Translations under genes and position numbers: made by a program
Shown: positions 11,170 through 25,037 of the stretch, piece by piece
How positions within the stretch are numbered: the stretch's first letter is position 1
Layout of the letters: the number at the start of each line of letters is the position of its first letter
Source of the DNA: Auanema rhodensis
Lineage: Eukaryota; Nematoda; Chromadorea; Rhabditida; Rhabditidae
Assembly (NCBI GenBank): GCA_964057225.1
Contig: OZ059897.1
Span: 14,322,001 to 14,386,000, forward strand
DNA: 64,000 bases
Reading direction: 5' to 3'
The notes under the pieces: generated by a model
Told to the model about the DNA's origin: nothing
Database searches by the model: none
Seen by the model: only the letters and a program-made list of their open reading frames with translations

Positions 11170-14100
11170 TTAAAATCTTTCGATTATCACCGCATTTCGA
11201 TGAGTTGAAGCTCTTTCCATTTCTGATGCTCCTAGTGGAAATTTTTTACGTTTGACTGGAGCTTGTTTAGCCATAACATCTGATTCAAGATCTTGTGAAC
11301 CTCTATATGATAATAAATAAACTTTTATATATATTTTACTAATATATAATATACCTGGGATCTGATGATTGACTTTCTAAATCTTGATGATGATGAGAAT
11401 CTCGACTATGTATCATGATATCAGAATCGGGACCCGATGATAGTGTACCATCATTATCTTGCATTTGAGACATTTGTCTCAGCCATTGATTTGTTTTACC
11501 TTATTTATACATATAAAGCTTCAAATTATTATAAATAACATACTGTTAGGGGTTAACTGATTTTCTTTATCATCAGTACTTGCTGTACTTGGATCACTTC
11601 GACTTTGTGATTTAACCATGTTCATAATTCTTTGTCGACTACTGATGAAAGAACTATAAATATATAAAATATTAAAATATTTCGTATAATTAACTATACC
11701 GGCTATTATATGCACTAGCATTATCTGGTAAGCAACATACTCCAGTTCGTATCCATCGAACAATTACTAATCGAACTTTATCATTCATTACAACATGAAG
11801 GAAAAATATAAAAATTCCCTTAAACAAAATAATTTATTATTTAAATAAATATAATGATCATGATAAGTTACCTGAGTACTGTTAAGAATTGTGAAAATCC
11901 AAGCAAATGCTGTACCAGTTCCTCCTTTTACAGCCGTCAAAAAGCCAAATACCCATGTAATTCCTAATAAGCAGAGAAGTGTTGCAGAACCCTGAATCAT
12001 ATTAGTATTTTCTAAAATTTATTTTATCAAATAACCTTAAGCCATCCTAATAATCGGTCTGCCTTGTTTCTATCACGACTACGAACTGATAGAACAACAC
12101 GAAGAGCAATTAATAAGAAAATGATATTTGCCTGAATATTCGATTTATAAATTGGTAAAAATAGGAAAAAAATACAATGATAACTATGATTATTGGTGCG
12201 ATGAAGGCCCAAATGGTAGGTGTTGTCGTATCAATCCAACAACTATAATCATACTTTGAACTTATTGAAACTTTGTTTGAACTAACTAGCTATCAGTTCC
12301 ATAGTTTTGCCAGGCTACACCTGCAGAAACAGCTACAACAACGGCCGAGAACCCATAAGAGAATAGGTAGTAAAGTAAAACATGACTTTTGTTTGATTCA
12401 AAAACCTAAAATAAATGAAAGTTTCTAGTTGATTGTTATTGAAATAATCATTTTTACTTGAATTAACATAAGGTAAAGTTGATATCCTTCTAATAACATC
12501 CAACAGAAAGATGATAAAAAGAAGAAATGAAGTAATAAGGCTACAACTGAACAAGCTGTTTTATTTGATGTTCGATCCATTCCAATCACAAATACAAGCT
12601 CAGCAATCAAGAGGCAAAGACATAAATTCCTATGAATTGTATTTCGAACGTTGTATAGAGAACTAAAAAATTTAAATAAAATACATTCAAATTATTTTTA
12701 TTTTACCGGAAAAATGTGAATGTTGCTAGAGATAGGACCAAACATACAATGGAAATTGAGCATCCAATTATGGAAACAACATCCAATGCTGATGATAAAG
12801 CTCCCGAGTAACGAGAAACTTTTCCACTGACATCCATAAGAATAGCAAAACTTAATTTTATTTTGCAAATTCAAAACTTTTCTTGAATGTTATACCTGGT
12901 TAAGTGATTACAGGCACATTGAGAAGCTGTTTCATTTGTTGAAATTAACTGACATCCTTCTGTATTCCATGTTCTGAAATAAAATTTGTTAATAAGCTCT
13001 ACTTTTAAAGAAATGTTCTACTTCATATTTAAATCCCAGAAAACACATCTTGGATTGCTAACTCCATTTTTTCTGATATGATAGAAGGTGAATGTTACGG
13101 GTTCAGTTTCAGGCAGACTGAAAAAAAATAGGAAAAGCATTAAAACATTATAAATTCTGATAATTCACCTAATGGAACGAGTAGCATCATCTACTGATGC
13201 TCCAATTATATGACTGTTAATCAATGTATTATCATCTGTTGCTAGAATATCAGCAAATGTTGTGAATACATAATAGCCTAGACGTAGACGTGTTCTATCT
13301 AATGATCCAACAGGCTAAAATTAAAAATAGTTATGCTTTACTTCAGATTATTTCATACTGCTGAACCCCCAGGATGGAAAAATGCTTGACTTGCTATGTC
13401 ACCAAGCGGCGGAGGTGGTGCAGCTGATTCTTCTTAAAACAGTTATTGAAGTATCATTGTGATAAGGATAAAACTTACTCAACGTACTGAAAGAAGGCAA
13501 TGATATTGTCGGAGATTTTCGGATTGAAGAGAATTCAACAGTTGAAGTTTCTTGAACATCTAGTTGACTTCTGAATCATGTGATGGTTTATTGAAAACAA
13601 AAACTTCAAAAAAAGCTGACCTTGAACCAGAGAGTTCGATCGTATCATCCATTGGGACAGGCCCTGATAGAGGATCAACCCGAGCGTTAGAGTAGGCTTC
13701 AGGTTCCTTAACATCAATTTCCATTGCTGAATTAAGAAATTTGCTAAAAGAAGAGAAATGTATATGATATACCCCAATGTTTATAATTAATAGTTCTCTG
13801 TGACTGAATTGTATAATCTGCTAATAATAAAGCACTTTGCTCTAAAACATTCATAAGCCTATGTAAGAAAAATAATTAGTTGAAATACAAAAATAAGTGA
13901 AATTACTTCGAAGCATGATCAATTCTTTTCCATGATTCTAGCTCTTCCCATACAGGGATAGCTGTTGCTGATAACAATTCATCTCCTGATGCTCCAAGTG
14001 ACTGAAATTTGAAATCAGAGATTAATCTTTCTTCCGCTACAGATAGGTATAGCAGATATGCTTTGGAATGTTACATACTTCAGTGAAGTTTGATGCTCGT

Positions 14101-17100
14101 CTTTGACGATCGTTCCGATCAATCAAAGCTGAAAATTGGGTTTTTGCCAGTGATAATACGTCTCCGCTCAGAGAAACACTTCCCACGATATCGCCACCAT
14201 ATAGTTGTTTATACAACGTTTGTCTACAATCAAATTAAAATATAAAGTAAAGATTAAAAAGAATAAATATCAATAAACTTACTCAAGATTTTTGGCTAAA
14301 AGAGCTGATATTTCCTCAGCTGGATCTCCATTTTGAAGTGAATTTCGAATCTCAGAAACCCATTTATGAGTACAATTTGTAGTATTTGGAGTTTCCCATT
14401 TAGCTGTTTTACAATTACAATAACGAACTACGGCTCCTGGAAAAACTTGTAAGCATAATTCAAATATTTGAATTTAATAAACCAATTATATTTTCTTCAT
14501 CAGGACATGGAACAGTAGCTTCAGTACATTCTCTGGTTTTCGGAAATCGAATGCCTTTAACTGTACTTTCGGGACAATATTTGACATCACCAAAGATATC
14601 TTTGATATCAACTGATCTGAAACAAACAGATATAAATAGGAAAATCATTGATGCTACATCACATGCTTTCACTTAATCCTGATCGTTTATAGCTTAAATG
14701 AAAAAAGTTTTCAAAGTTCAACGGTTTAAATACAACTTTTTTGGTTACACCATGATTTGAAAATACAAAAAGCCGAACAGAAACAAAAAATCGATACGGC
14801 TTGATTAATCTGGTTTCAACTAGTTCTAGCTAAATGCCATCTTCAGCATACTACCCAGATCATTTATCTTTCTAAGATCTTTCTTTTCATCGTTTTTAAC
14901 GGAAACACTAATTTTGTGACGTCACAATTTAAGCCACAGATCGCCAACGACGTTCTCTCTATTTATTCTCTATTTTCTCACCGATTTAGAAAAAAAGAGC
15001 ATCAATTGAAATTTAATTTTGTACAATTTCTATGGAAAAATGAAAAGTTATTGACTAAAAGTTTTTTTGAATAGAAGGCTAATGGAGAGCTATTATGAGA
15101 GATTAAAGTTGTACACAATATCCGGACACTATTGTCAACCAACTCGAAGAAAACTGTTCATGTATTTGGATTGGAGTTAAATATTCTCAAACATTTTCAT
15201 AGTGATGAATCATAAATACGAACTTAGTGTCAACGTGTCTGGAGGACGATATATTCCGGTCTTCTAGACTTGAACTGCCTATTACATTTAGTAGTAGAAT
15301 GGTTAATATTAGAAATAAATATGTTCCACCCTCTGTGGCCATAATCTAGAATAAATAGTAGCAGTATGCAAAAGTGAAACAAATAAGTTTTGTTGATTTC
15401 GCAAAAATAACGAAGAAGAAGCCAGGGTGGAGAATTAAGGCGGTGCCTTACAGAAGTTGTTGTTCGTCGAGTTCGACCAGAGGAATGTGAGGAGGGGGAA
15501 GTCTTTCGTCACCTATCTATTTGAGAGTTAACGAGGGTGAGTATGAACCGGAGAAAGGATGAATGGTGTCACAGTCTTCGTTGTCAATCAGCCAGCCCAG
15601 GCAGTGGTAAACGCGGTAAGCCTCCCAGAAAGTTAGACAGAGAAGGATAGTAGATTGAGAGAAACGAAACCGGTTAGAATGTCGACTGGGATGTTGTAGC
15701 AGCATCAGCAACATTAGAATTCTTAGCTATGTTTGTCAGCTATGTGAGCAGATCAGAATTAGAAATCTTGGACGTTTGCCAAAAGTAGATATAGTCAATT
15801 ATAAGATAAACTAGTATACATCAATGTATATGCATACCTATGAAGATGGATATCAACTATATCTTCATGAAAGAGGTAGAATAATAGAAAATAGAACAGA
15901 TTCAGGAATATATAAGATTAAACAAACAAACAACAACACAACTTTTAAAAATATTGTGTACATGTACGAGCATGAACCTTTTTGAAATCACTTCATGAAG
16001 GTTCCAATAGACAGAAATGCGATCAAGAAGAAAAAAACAAGTGTTGGTCAATATTTGAATAGTCGAAGAATAACCGAAAGGAAAACGGTCATAAGGATGC
16101 CTATATTCGGCAAATTACTAGCAGAAAAGAATTTGAACGATGAATGATTAGATTAAAACAAGAAACTATGAATGAACCTACTCTTGATCTCCTTTGAAAT
16201 ACTCTTGTGATTCTGTTGATGATGTAGAAGGTACAACATTTGCAAATGGTTCAGTTGATCGTTTATTACCTAGACTTTTTATTATTTTACTTTTTCTTCT
16301 TTTCGAATAGATTGTACCTGAAGTTGGAGCTGTTTCACAAATATAATTAGCTTGAGATGTACAAGAAGTTGACTTCCAATATGAGTCATCTTTATCAACT
16401 GCTAGAACAGCACATCCTAATGCTTCACTTAAATCTGATTTTGGAGGTCTGAAAAGATAAAAAGATTTTTTTAAAAATATTAAATGAAACCATCAAATGT
16501 TTCAGTTATTTTTATATTTTTTTTTTCCAATGATTTATATAATATATAAGAGTTTCGCAATAGGTAAATACAGTGAACTGAAGTGAATCCTGATTCTTCT
16601 TTTCTTCTTTATTTAGATTGAGCTATGTTCTTTCAAAAAAGAATTGTTACATTGCAAATTGTGATTTTCCCTTCAGGCTCTTCAATATTTATGTGTCACC
16701 TTTGATACAAGAAGAATTGAATCAAAATGAAAAATTGAGAAAATACCGATTCAAACCTTGTATTTCGTAAATGGAAATATCATTGAAATGAAATGTTTTC
16801 CGTTTAAACGTTTGGTTTTTAAAAATTCTTACGCGAAAGTAACTTCCGATCCTTGATCCCATATTGCTCCATTTTGAGAAGTACCAAGTGCCAGCCAGAA
16901 TTCTCCAGTTTTTGTGATTTTTTCTATTTGCCGGACAAGTTCTTCGTGACTGGCTGATGTTAGATCAGTAGGAAGTTGACCTCCCTAAATTGGAAAGTTT
17001 TCAAATTTTCAAGGAAGTTGACGAATTAACCATTTCTCTACATAGATCTTGTGCTTTCTGCTTTGTGATTCGCGAATTTTTATTAAAGATAATGGTGAAA

Positions 17101-18849
17101 CAACGTCCAGAATTATAAATCGAGCCAGTTGGGCAAACCGCTTGCACTTCTAGAAACTTCAATGTGAAATAATCTTTTAAAGAATATTTTTACCTGTACT
17201 ACATCGAAATCGGTACTGTAATCGTAATTCTTCTTTTACATAACATGAAGTTTCAGCGAAAGTATTTTTCAAATCATCAATATTACAATAATTCAAACCT
17301 TGACATCTAAATGAAATAAAGTTTGACATAATTAAAAGAAAACGAACTTATTATTAATTGTCTGTAAACTATGAGGATTTGAGCATGTTAGATTTAAACT
17401 TGATGATACTCGATTTGAGCAAGTTGTTCCTGCCTATAAATGAAAATGTTTATGTTGCAACTAAATAAGCTCATACCGATCCATATAAAGCATAATCAAC
17501 AATAATTGTTCCTGATGGACATGAGAAAAAAAATGATTCAGAAGCACAAGTATGATTTTGCTCATTTGTAGCTGAATATAAAGCAGAAATGAAATCATAT
17601 CAATTCAATTTACTTACAATCGTTGATTTTATCTTCACAACGTGATCCTTCATATCCTGGTAAACAAGAACATTGTCGAACTAAATTTTTTTCTAAATTT
17701 TCAATTATTTGAATGTTTATTAAGAACAATATATACCTTCTGTATTTAATTTTCGTTCACATACTACATGATTCTGTTTTTCACAAGTTTGAGTTTGCCA
17801 ATCTTTGTAAAAAGTTTCTTCGTTTATGGAAACACAAACATCTAATATATAATAATAATATTAATTAATTAATTTAAATATTTTACCATTCCAATCAGGA
17901 TAAAGATTTGGTTCTCCAATTTTCCAATTTTGATTTTTAGCCAAATAGCTACCAGGATAATATACCCATGCTGGATTTGAACCATTGGAAACTGAACGAA
18001 CTCCTGTCCATACACCTCTAGATACCCTTGCATCAGAATCTAAGATGAAGAACTGCATTTAAAGATGTTTTAGATTAAATACTTTGAAATATAGTTAGTG
18101 ATCCTTGAATATAATCTTGTAAAAAAATTTGTTCTTCTGAAGTCTCAGGAACAGGTAATACTGAATCTTGATCATAACATAATTGGGCAGCCTGACAAAA
18201 TGAAATTTAAAAATTTAAATTCATATTGTAAAAATAATTACTTCTTTCCAATTTAATAATTTATCAATTGAAGAGAAACAAGCATCATTATTGAATACTT
18301 CATTATCATTGCATCGCTTTGTAGCAGGTAGAGCTGAAAAACTCCTTTTATTCTTTTAACAAAAAATTAAAATGCAAAGTCCAATTTTTTAGTTTTTGAT
18401 CATTTTTTCGCAAAAAAATGATAAATTATCTTAATTTTGCCGAACAAACTAACGAAAAAAAAATGTTATTTGGCAGCTCTTGAGTAGGTTAACAACCGAG
18501 AAAAATGTTGATTTTCTAAAGCCTTCTACAAATATTAACGAGCTAAATGAAAGAGCCTAAGTGGAGAAATTTGATCACTCATTTTGAAAAACATCGTATG
18601 ACGTTATCATGAAGTTTATTATTATTTTTCTAACTTACAACTTGTTAATGTACATACACCTCCATTCAAACAGTATGTTTCATCATTACAAGAATATTGC
18701 TGAGAAAAAGTATCTGAAAACCAGATGTATGATGATCAATTCGATAAAATTTAAAAACAAATTAATATCTAATTACATCAATTTATTATTTTATTTCTCT
18801 AAAACTAACATTTTATTGAGAGAAGTATTATAATGAAAATTTTTTCCAT
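11170..18849 (-). CDS. lat-2: Latrophilin-like adhesion GPCR, LAT-2 type
   Basis: Seven-transmembrane adhesion receptor of the cell surface. Start at 18849 with signal peptide [18 protein letters not shown] formed across a splice. Domains in order: a Cys-rich EGF-like start ([13 protein letters not shown]); C-type lectin domain 1 (about 18335-17750; [22 protein letters not shown]); EGF ([14 protein letters not shown]); SUEL/galactose-binding lectin (about 17580-17190; [10 protein letters not shown]); C-type lectin domain 2 (about 17165-16330; [24 protein letters not shown]). After a 1.56 kb intron (16178-14617, frame kept) come a hormone-receptor motif, GAIN domain and GPS site ([15 protein letters not shown]), so the HL/T autoproteolysis site is present. 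The 7TM domain contains [29 protein letters not shown] and [21 protein letters not shown] tail of about 100 residues ends at 11170. LAT-1 lacks the C-type lectin modules, hence LAT-2. Confidence 0.88.
14617..16178 (-). other. Long lat-2 intron between the lectin modules and the GAIN/7TM half
   Basis: The upstream exon ends QEYFKGDQE (donor GTAGGTTC) and the next begins [14 protein letters not shown]; joining them keeps the frame. The intron is 1.56 kb, against about 50 nt for nearly all other introns of the gene. It includes a GC-richer stretch, purine-rich on the plus strand (about 15400-15720), of the type found upstream of other genes here. No coding exon or RNA gene recognised inside. It may hold an internal promoter or enhancer, which is inference. 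Confidence 0.6.
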
Positions 18850-20345
18850 TACCAATGTGTCTGTGAATTATCTGCAATTTGAATAAAAAATTAAAATTTA
18901 ATGCCTGTATGAAAAAAAAAAGTTTTGAAAGTTTTACCGATGTTTATCGGAACAAATAGATTTTCATTGAATTTCTTGGATAAATCGTTCAATCTATAAT
19001 TTTATAACTAACAATAAGAAGTATATAATATATTTAACAATATAATAATTATAATATTATATGAATTTTCTTTTAAAACAATGTCAAACTTTAAGAAATG
19101 ATAAGAACGTTTTTGTGAAAATTGGTAAAATTATTATGTGTGGTGAATGAGAATCCAGTGTCTAGCTGTAGAAGTGGCTAAACAATAGACTTCGGGCAAA
19201 AGATAGAGAGGAAGCACCGACATGAACGAAGAAGATCTAATAGAGGACAAGAGATATGACTCATTACGAAAGATAGGGTAGACGACTAGAATTTCAGGAG
19301 ATAACCTGGAAATGTGTCGAAAATATCATATACAACTGAGGAGATTATGAATATAGCACTGAAATCAAATATTCTAGATTTTCTTCAATCCTCTGTTTCC
19401 GAAAACATAATGTATATAATTCAAATATACATATCTAAGAAAGGTTACATTTCATTTCCGAAAATAAAAACTTCTATTTATACAATTTCCATTTGAATAT
19501 TACTATTTTTCCAAGTTTTTTACGTATTAAAGTTTAACTAATATACTCCATTATTATCATTTATAATTAGATAAATTATGATTTTAATTATGTAAATACA
19601 GTTTATAAATTAAAAAAAAAACTTTTTCTTGTTATTTGTGGACTTTTTTTATATTTTCTTTATATTTTATATTTAGTATCAGTTTCTATTTTAAAATGAA
19701 AAAACTAATAATTATTATTAGTTTAAGTTTATTGTTTACTTGGTTGATAGTTTGTTGAACTATAAATGAATTTACTTGAAAGTCAACCAGATGGATAAGT
19801 TCTACCTTTGTTCAACTTTAATTGAATATATTATTTCTGCAACTTAAATAAGTTATTTTAGAAAAATAGGTGAGATTTATTCTTATATTAATGCTGTCCC
19901 AAAATTAAAACGGCAATTTCAAGGAAAAATATGGTAAATAAACAATTAAAAGAGCAGACAAGTTGACCCATATTACATACCATTAATGCATTTTACAAAC
20001 TTTTCGTAAAATAGTATTTCTATACAAATTGAAAAAGAAATAATAAAAATCAATATATATATATATATAATTATGTTGTTATATTATTTAAAGTTTAAGA
20101 TGAATATGGTTGGAAAAAATGATCTAAATGATTAAGTTTGACACCGTATGAATATAAGGAGAAGATAGGCGAGAAGAGAGGGGGGGCACAAATCACAAAC
20201 AACAATGTATATCTTTTATAAAAGATGAGCAAAAGAAAGCACGGAGTAGCTTTGTTTATATATATATATATATTAATTTTGTTAATTTTTGTAAAAATAT
20301 TAAAAAATTCTAATATTGAAAAATTTTAAAAGTTATTGATGATAA
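18850..20345. other. Intergenic region MFSD8-like / lat-2
   Basis: About 1.5 kb of AT-rich DNA with short AT dinucleotide runs (20056-20070, 20261-20273) and patches purine-rich on the plus strand (19190-19300, 20155-20200). No coding exon or RNA gene seen. It should contain the promoter of lat-2 and the 3' UTR of the MFSD8-like gene. Confidence 0.5.
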
Positions 20346-22681
20346 TTAGCTATAAGCTTTAACTTTTCTAAAAACTGTCATCCACAAAGCCGCTCCAACT
20401 GTTGTAACTACAGCATTTATTAGCCAAAGTTTATCCTGCCCGTAAGCAGTGAAAACTGATCTGAAATATTGAAATTTTAAATTTTAAATATTTTAAAACT
20501 AACGCTGAATATATTGGTCCAACAATTAGAATAATATCTTCAGCAACAATAATAGCTCCTTGCATAATACTCTGAATGATATAGACAATTTAAAGAACAA
20601 TTCAAAGAAAAATTAAAAAAAAGAAGTTTACCTGGTCAATATTTCCTAATACTTTAGAATAAATTGTATCTAATGAAATAGATGCTAATGGTAGTCCAAT
20701 ACCCATAACAATAATTACAACAGGAATAAATATATAAGGAGTTGTTGATGATTCAGTACCACACCAATCATATTCCGCTGGATTACATCCAGAACGTGTA
20801 GTTTCTACAAAACAGTTTTTCTTTTGAATAATTGTACAGAAAAAAAAACGAAAAATCATTGTTCAAAACAGTCTGTTTCTATTGTTTTTTTATTTCTTTT
20901 TCAAAAAAACTCACCATTATATAAAGGCATTTTATGTCCCAATTGAGGATATGGATAGGATAATCCATACAAAGTTATTGAAATAAGAAGTGAGATCAAG
21001 AAAGCAACACGTGACGATATACTAAAAGTTAAATTTAACTTTTTAAATATAATATTCTTAGAACTAACAGTTTGCCTAGCCCTCCAATCATCCAAGCAAC
21101 AGCTAAGCCAATTGATAATATTCCTACAGTACCCATAGACACAGCCATAATCTGTACTGTTAAAGCTCCATCCCATCCAAATGATGACATCATCAATGGG
21201 GCACCAGTACTGTAAGAAGACAACTATATTCAAAGAAATGTTCAAAAAGAATATTGAGAGGCTTAGCATTCGGTATTACTATTAGAATTCGTCAAATTCT
21301 TCCGTTCAAACAAATACAAGCCTGTTTTACAACAAAAAAAAAGTTTTTCATTGCGATCTGTGGTTATATGATTCAACTACATGAGACCTTACTTTTCAAA
21401 TTTATGCCAAAAAGTAGTTATCGGCGTAGGGGATTTCAATGAAAATTTATGAAAACAAAATGAAAAACATACGTGGATAGAGTTACAACTGCTAATTGGG
21501 CTATTATTTTCATTGCCCAGCAGATAGTGATGAGAGACCATTGTAAATCTACAGCCATTAATTTTTGTAACCGATTTTTGAAACCTTGAAGAGTAAAAAC
21601 AGATGCTTCTGAAAGAAAAATATATGAAACTGATAGAATACAGTTTAACTCATTACGTTTAATTTTTTCTTTCTTTTCCAGCTCTTTGAGTGATGTAAAG
21701 ATAATAGCAACCGAAACAAAATTAGTTAAAGAAGCTATCCAAATTGGAGCTGAGTAAATATGGAAACGTAAATTTTCAGAAAAAATTCCTAATCCAGGAT
21801 ATTCGATTCCGGAAAAAGAAAGTTGAACCACTGTAATTTGAGAATATACATTTAAAAGTCACTAAGAACTGTAATCTTACAAGGACCAATAATGATTGAA
21901 AGCATATTTGCCATAACAATAGCTGAAAATGCTCGTGAACGATCTGCATGAGAACTGACAGATACTAGGTAGAAACGGAGTATACATGTTGAGCCTGCAA
22001 TCACTTTTATTAAAATATTTATTTCAAAATTATATTCTACTTCCTGCTACTCCAAACAGAAAATAGCAAATCATCATGAGATATCTTCTGCCTGCTGGCA
22101 GAAATTCGACACAAAGATAGACACAACATGCAAAAAATGCAACAATTCTTCCGAATACAAGAGGCCAACTGAAAAAAAATTTCATTTTTGAAAAGTTATT
22201 TAACATCCAATTTTACCGAATTTGTTGAGATTTATAGCTCCAATATGAAAATATTAAAGCAAATATAGCATGACCAGCTTTCGAAATGGAGGTTACACCA
22301 CCGAAAAATTGTGATGTTGCTTCGGGATCAATCTATACACATAGAAGAAAAAAAATAAAAAATACATTGAGAATAAAAACATAATTGAAAGATAAGAAAT
22401 AAAAAAGAAAAATCATACCGTGTGCATGTATGGCCATTCTGACATACCAACTACTGTTCCTTCTAAAGAGGATAAAAACGTCAGAAGAGCGGCAATGCAT
22501 ACTGCTCGCCAATTTGTCCTCTGACAATCTATAAAAGAAAATTGAAATATTAACTTTCTATGTTTCCTATAATAAAAATAAAAATATGAGAAAACTAAAA
22601 GAATCAAAATAGATTACCTGGTTCATCTACTTCGATTTCTTCGATTGCAGTCTTAACAGGCGCTATAGTATCTTCTCGCAT
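20346..22681 (-). CDS. Major facilitator superfamily transporter, MFSD8/CLN7-like
   Basis: MFSD8 (CLN7) is a lysosomal membrane protein of the major facilitator superfamily. Exon 1 is 22681-22618 (MREDTIAPVKTAIEEIEVDE), exon 2 starts at 22528, and several short exons lead to a stop at 20348-20346 after TVFRKVKAYS. An acidic cytosolic N-terminus precedes TM1 (CIAALLTFLSSLEGTVVGMS). EWPYMHTIDPEATSQFFGGV aligns with human MFSD8 [20 protein letters not shown], and a later loop with Cys (CNPAEYDWCGTE) then LDTIYSKVLG matches GCSIEQAWC and YTLYSKILGP. About 12 membrane segments are expected; I can trace most. An acidic N-terminal sorting signal is possible but not clear. Other MFSD8-related paralogues cannot be excluded, so no symbol is given. 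Confidence 0.78.
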
Positions 22682-23787
22682 AATAGTCTATAATCCATGA
22701 ATTTGATAAAATAAAAATTAGATTTGATAATAGAAAGTAAACTAAAAGTTTTAATATTCAGAAAAAAAAGGATAAAAATATACAGAAAATTCGTGACTTT
22801 GTATTAGTTTGTTTAAATATTTATCAGAATAAGAATGATATAAAGAAAATTGAATAAGTTATTTGGAAACGACGATAAAGATATATAATATAATTCTTAT
22901 AAAAATTTTCATTAAAAGATAAGAAAAGAAAAAAAAAGAAATTTGTGTTTACATAACTAATTCAGAAATATAAAAGTATATAAACGGAACTGACATATTT
23001 AACCAATTAGTTGTGATCGTAATAAACAAAGAATGAGAAAAAAATTGAAATAGAAAAGCAAAGAAAGTATACGAAGATGTTGATGATGCTTATGATGACT
23101 ACCAGTTGCACGTAAAAAATAAACGAAACCTAGAAAGAAGTTACGACATAAGTGGAGGTAAAACACTCTTCTCGGAAATTGAAAATTATCTCAAAAATGT
23201 TGTTGACATGTTTATTAATACTCTAAAACAACATGCATAACCTCAGAATTATCTTTCACGACAATGTCGAGTAATTACAAATTTCCAAACAACGAAACCA
23301 TCTGATGCATTGATGCCCCTTTTCATACTCTATTGATCATCTTACAAAGCTTGTTGTGTTTGTAAATCAAACAAAAAAATTAAAATTTTCAATTTTCTTG
23401 AGCAATTAAATAAAACAAACTAGTTGTATAACATAAAATAAATAATTTAACAATGTTTCTAAAAAATTGCTTTTCAATTCTATGTAATGAAACAATTGTG
23501 TTCCAAATAAAAACAAAAAAAACGATAGAACACAGAGAATAGTTCTATTATAAGAGATCAAAAAAAAACAATTAAGAGAAATTTATACATTAAAAAAACC
23601 GAGAAAACTAAAAATATAATTCTTTCGTTTTGAGGTTGTGTTAGCCAAGAGAGATGAAGAGTGAAAAAAAGAGAAAGAAAAACAATATTTTTACAGTCAA
23701 TAAAAAGAAAAGTAAGGCGTTATAGCAGATTAGAAACATTAAATATAAATAAAATAACTTAAAATAACTTATCTCATCCATGTGACT

Positions 23788-23820
23788 AGTTTACTGATCA
23801 CAATGAATGATCAGTAAACT
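23788..23820. repeat. Perfect 13-bp inverted repeat, 7-nt loop
   Basis: The arms AGTTTACTGATCA (23788-23800) and TGATCAGTAAACT (23808-23820) are perfectly complementary around the loop CAATGAA. The loop is itself repeated in inverted form just downstream (TTCATTG), allowing an alternative fold. Too short for a typical microRNA precursor. It could be a small transposon end, a replication-slippage relic or a protein-binding palindrome. Confidence 0.75.
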
Positions 23821-24950
23821 GAAATTCATTGTTATGTTACAAACTATCAGAAAAACTGAATAATCTTCTTTTTTTTTGGAATATGTACAAAGTGCTATGT
23901 AAAAGGGATTTAATTTTTGTGAATTTCTGAATACTTTGATACATGAGTCAACACAGGAAAAACTAGACAGAGTTATTATGGTTATCCATGATTCAATTCA
24001 TATTTGCATAGCATTATCTAATTATGATGCGGTTTTCAATTAACTAAAAGATCTAACAAATATTAGAAAGTGAACAATTCAATTGTACTTTGTAGATTGA
24101 ACCCACAAATTGGACATAAGAAATGCGACGAGGACATGATCATTTTTTTTCTTCGACAATTTCAATGTAAAAGTGTTAAAATGAAAATTGAACAATCTTT
24201 TAAACAAATATAGTTCAAAGATGATTCGATTAGAAGAAAAAGAAAAATGTCTTCAAAACTGCACGTTAATGATAAATGTTTAAAAGTTGAATAGAAATGT
24301 GGGAGGAAAACGAGGACATTCCTAGCAATAGTCAGCGGTCAGTACAAACGTTTTCCAGATTTGGATTTGTATCAGCTGTTATGGAAAATGAAAGGAAAAG
24401 ACCCGATGATCGACGTGGGTCATTCGTGATGAAAGAGAGTTGCAGTAGGCTGCGTCAAATACGATGCTAGGACGTGTGCGACGAATAGAACGACGAGGAC
24501 CACGACGACAACCACAACGATAGGGTCATCATTATTCGTAAGTTCGGTGAACGAGAACTGTTGGGAACAAGAAATGATGTCAAAAAAACAAGTCAGAAGC
24601 AAAATTGAAGACAAAAGAAGAAAAAGAAGAAGAAAGTTAGACAGAAGAGGGCTCAAAACAACGATGTACGCATATGCATACAGTGTGAACTGTGCATTGT
24701 GACGACGGAAACAGAATACTTTGATGTAGGCCCATTATTTATGAACGTTGAAAGTAATTGACTGTCAGCTTCGGTTTCTTGGTCACCTTGACCATGATAA
24801 TGATGGTTAAATATCTACAACTATCTGCAACGCTAGTCGAGCATCAGACATGTCGTATAATAGTGACCAAATGCTTTAATTTTCAGGAAAAACCTGCTAG
24901 AAACCTACATTGAAACGAAGAGAATGAATAGATTACGAGAGAAAACGTGA

Positions 24951-24956
24951 GAAACA

Positions 24957-25020
<64 letters not shown>

Positions 25021-25037
25021 GATAGAGATAGAGAAAG
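24951..25037 (+). repeat. GA microsatellite
   Basis: Nearly uninterrupted GA dinucleotides with occasional GATA interruptions. The minus-strand reading is Ser-Leu repeats and not a gene. It lies in the purine-rich zone upstream of the MFSD8-like gene. Confidence 0.95.
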
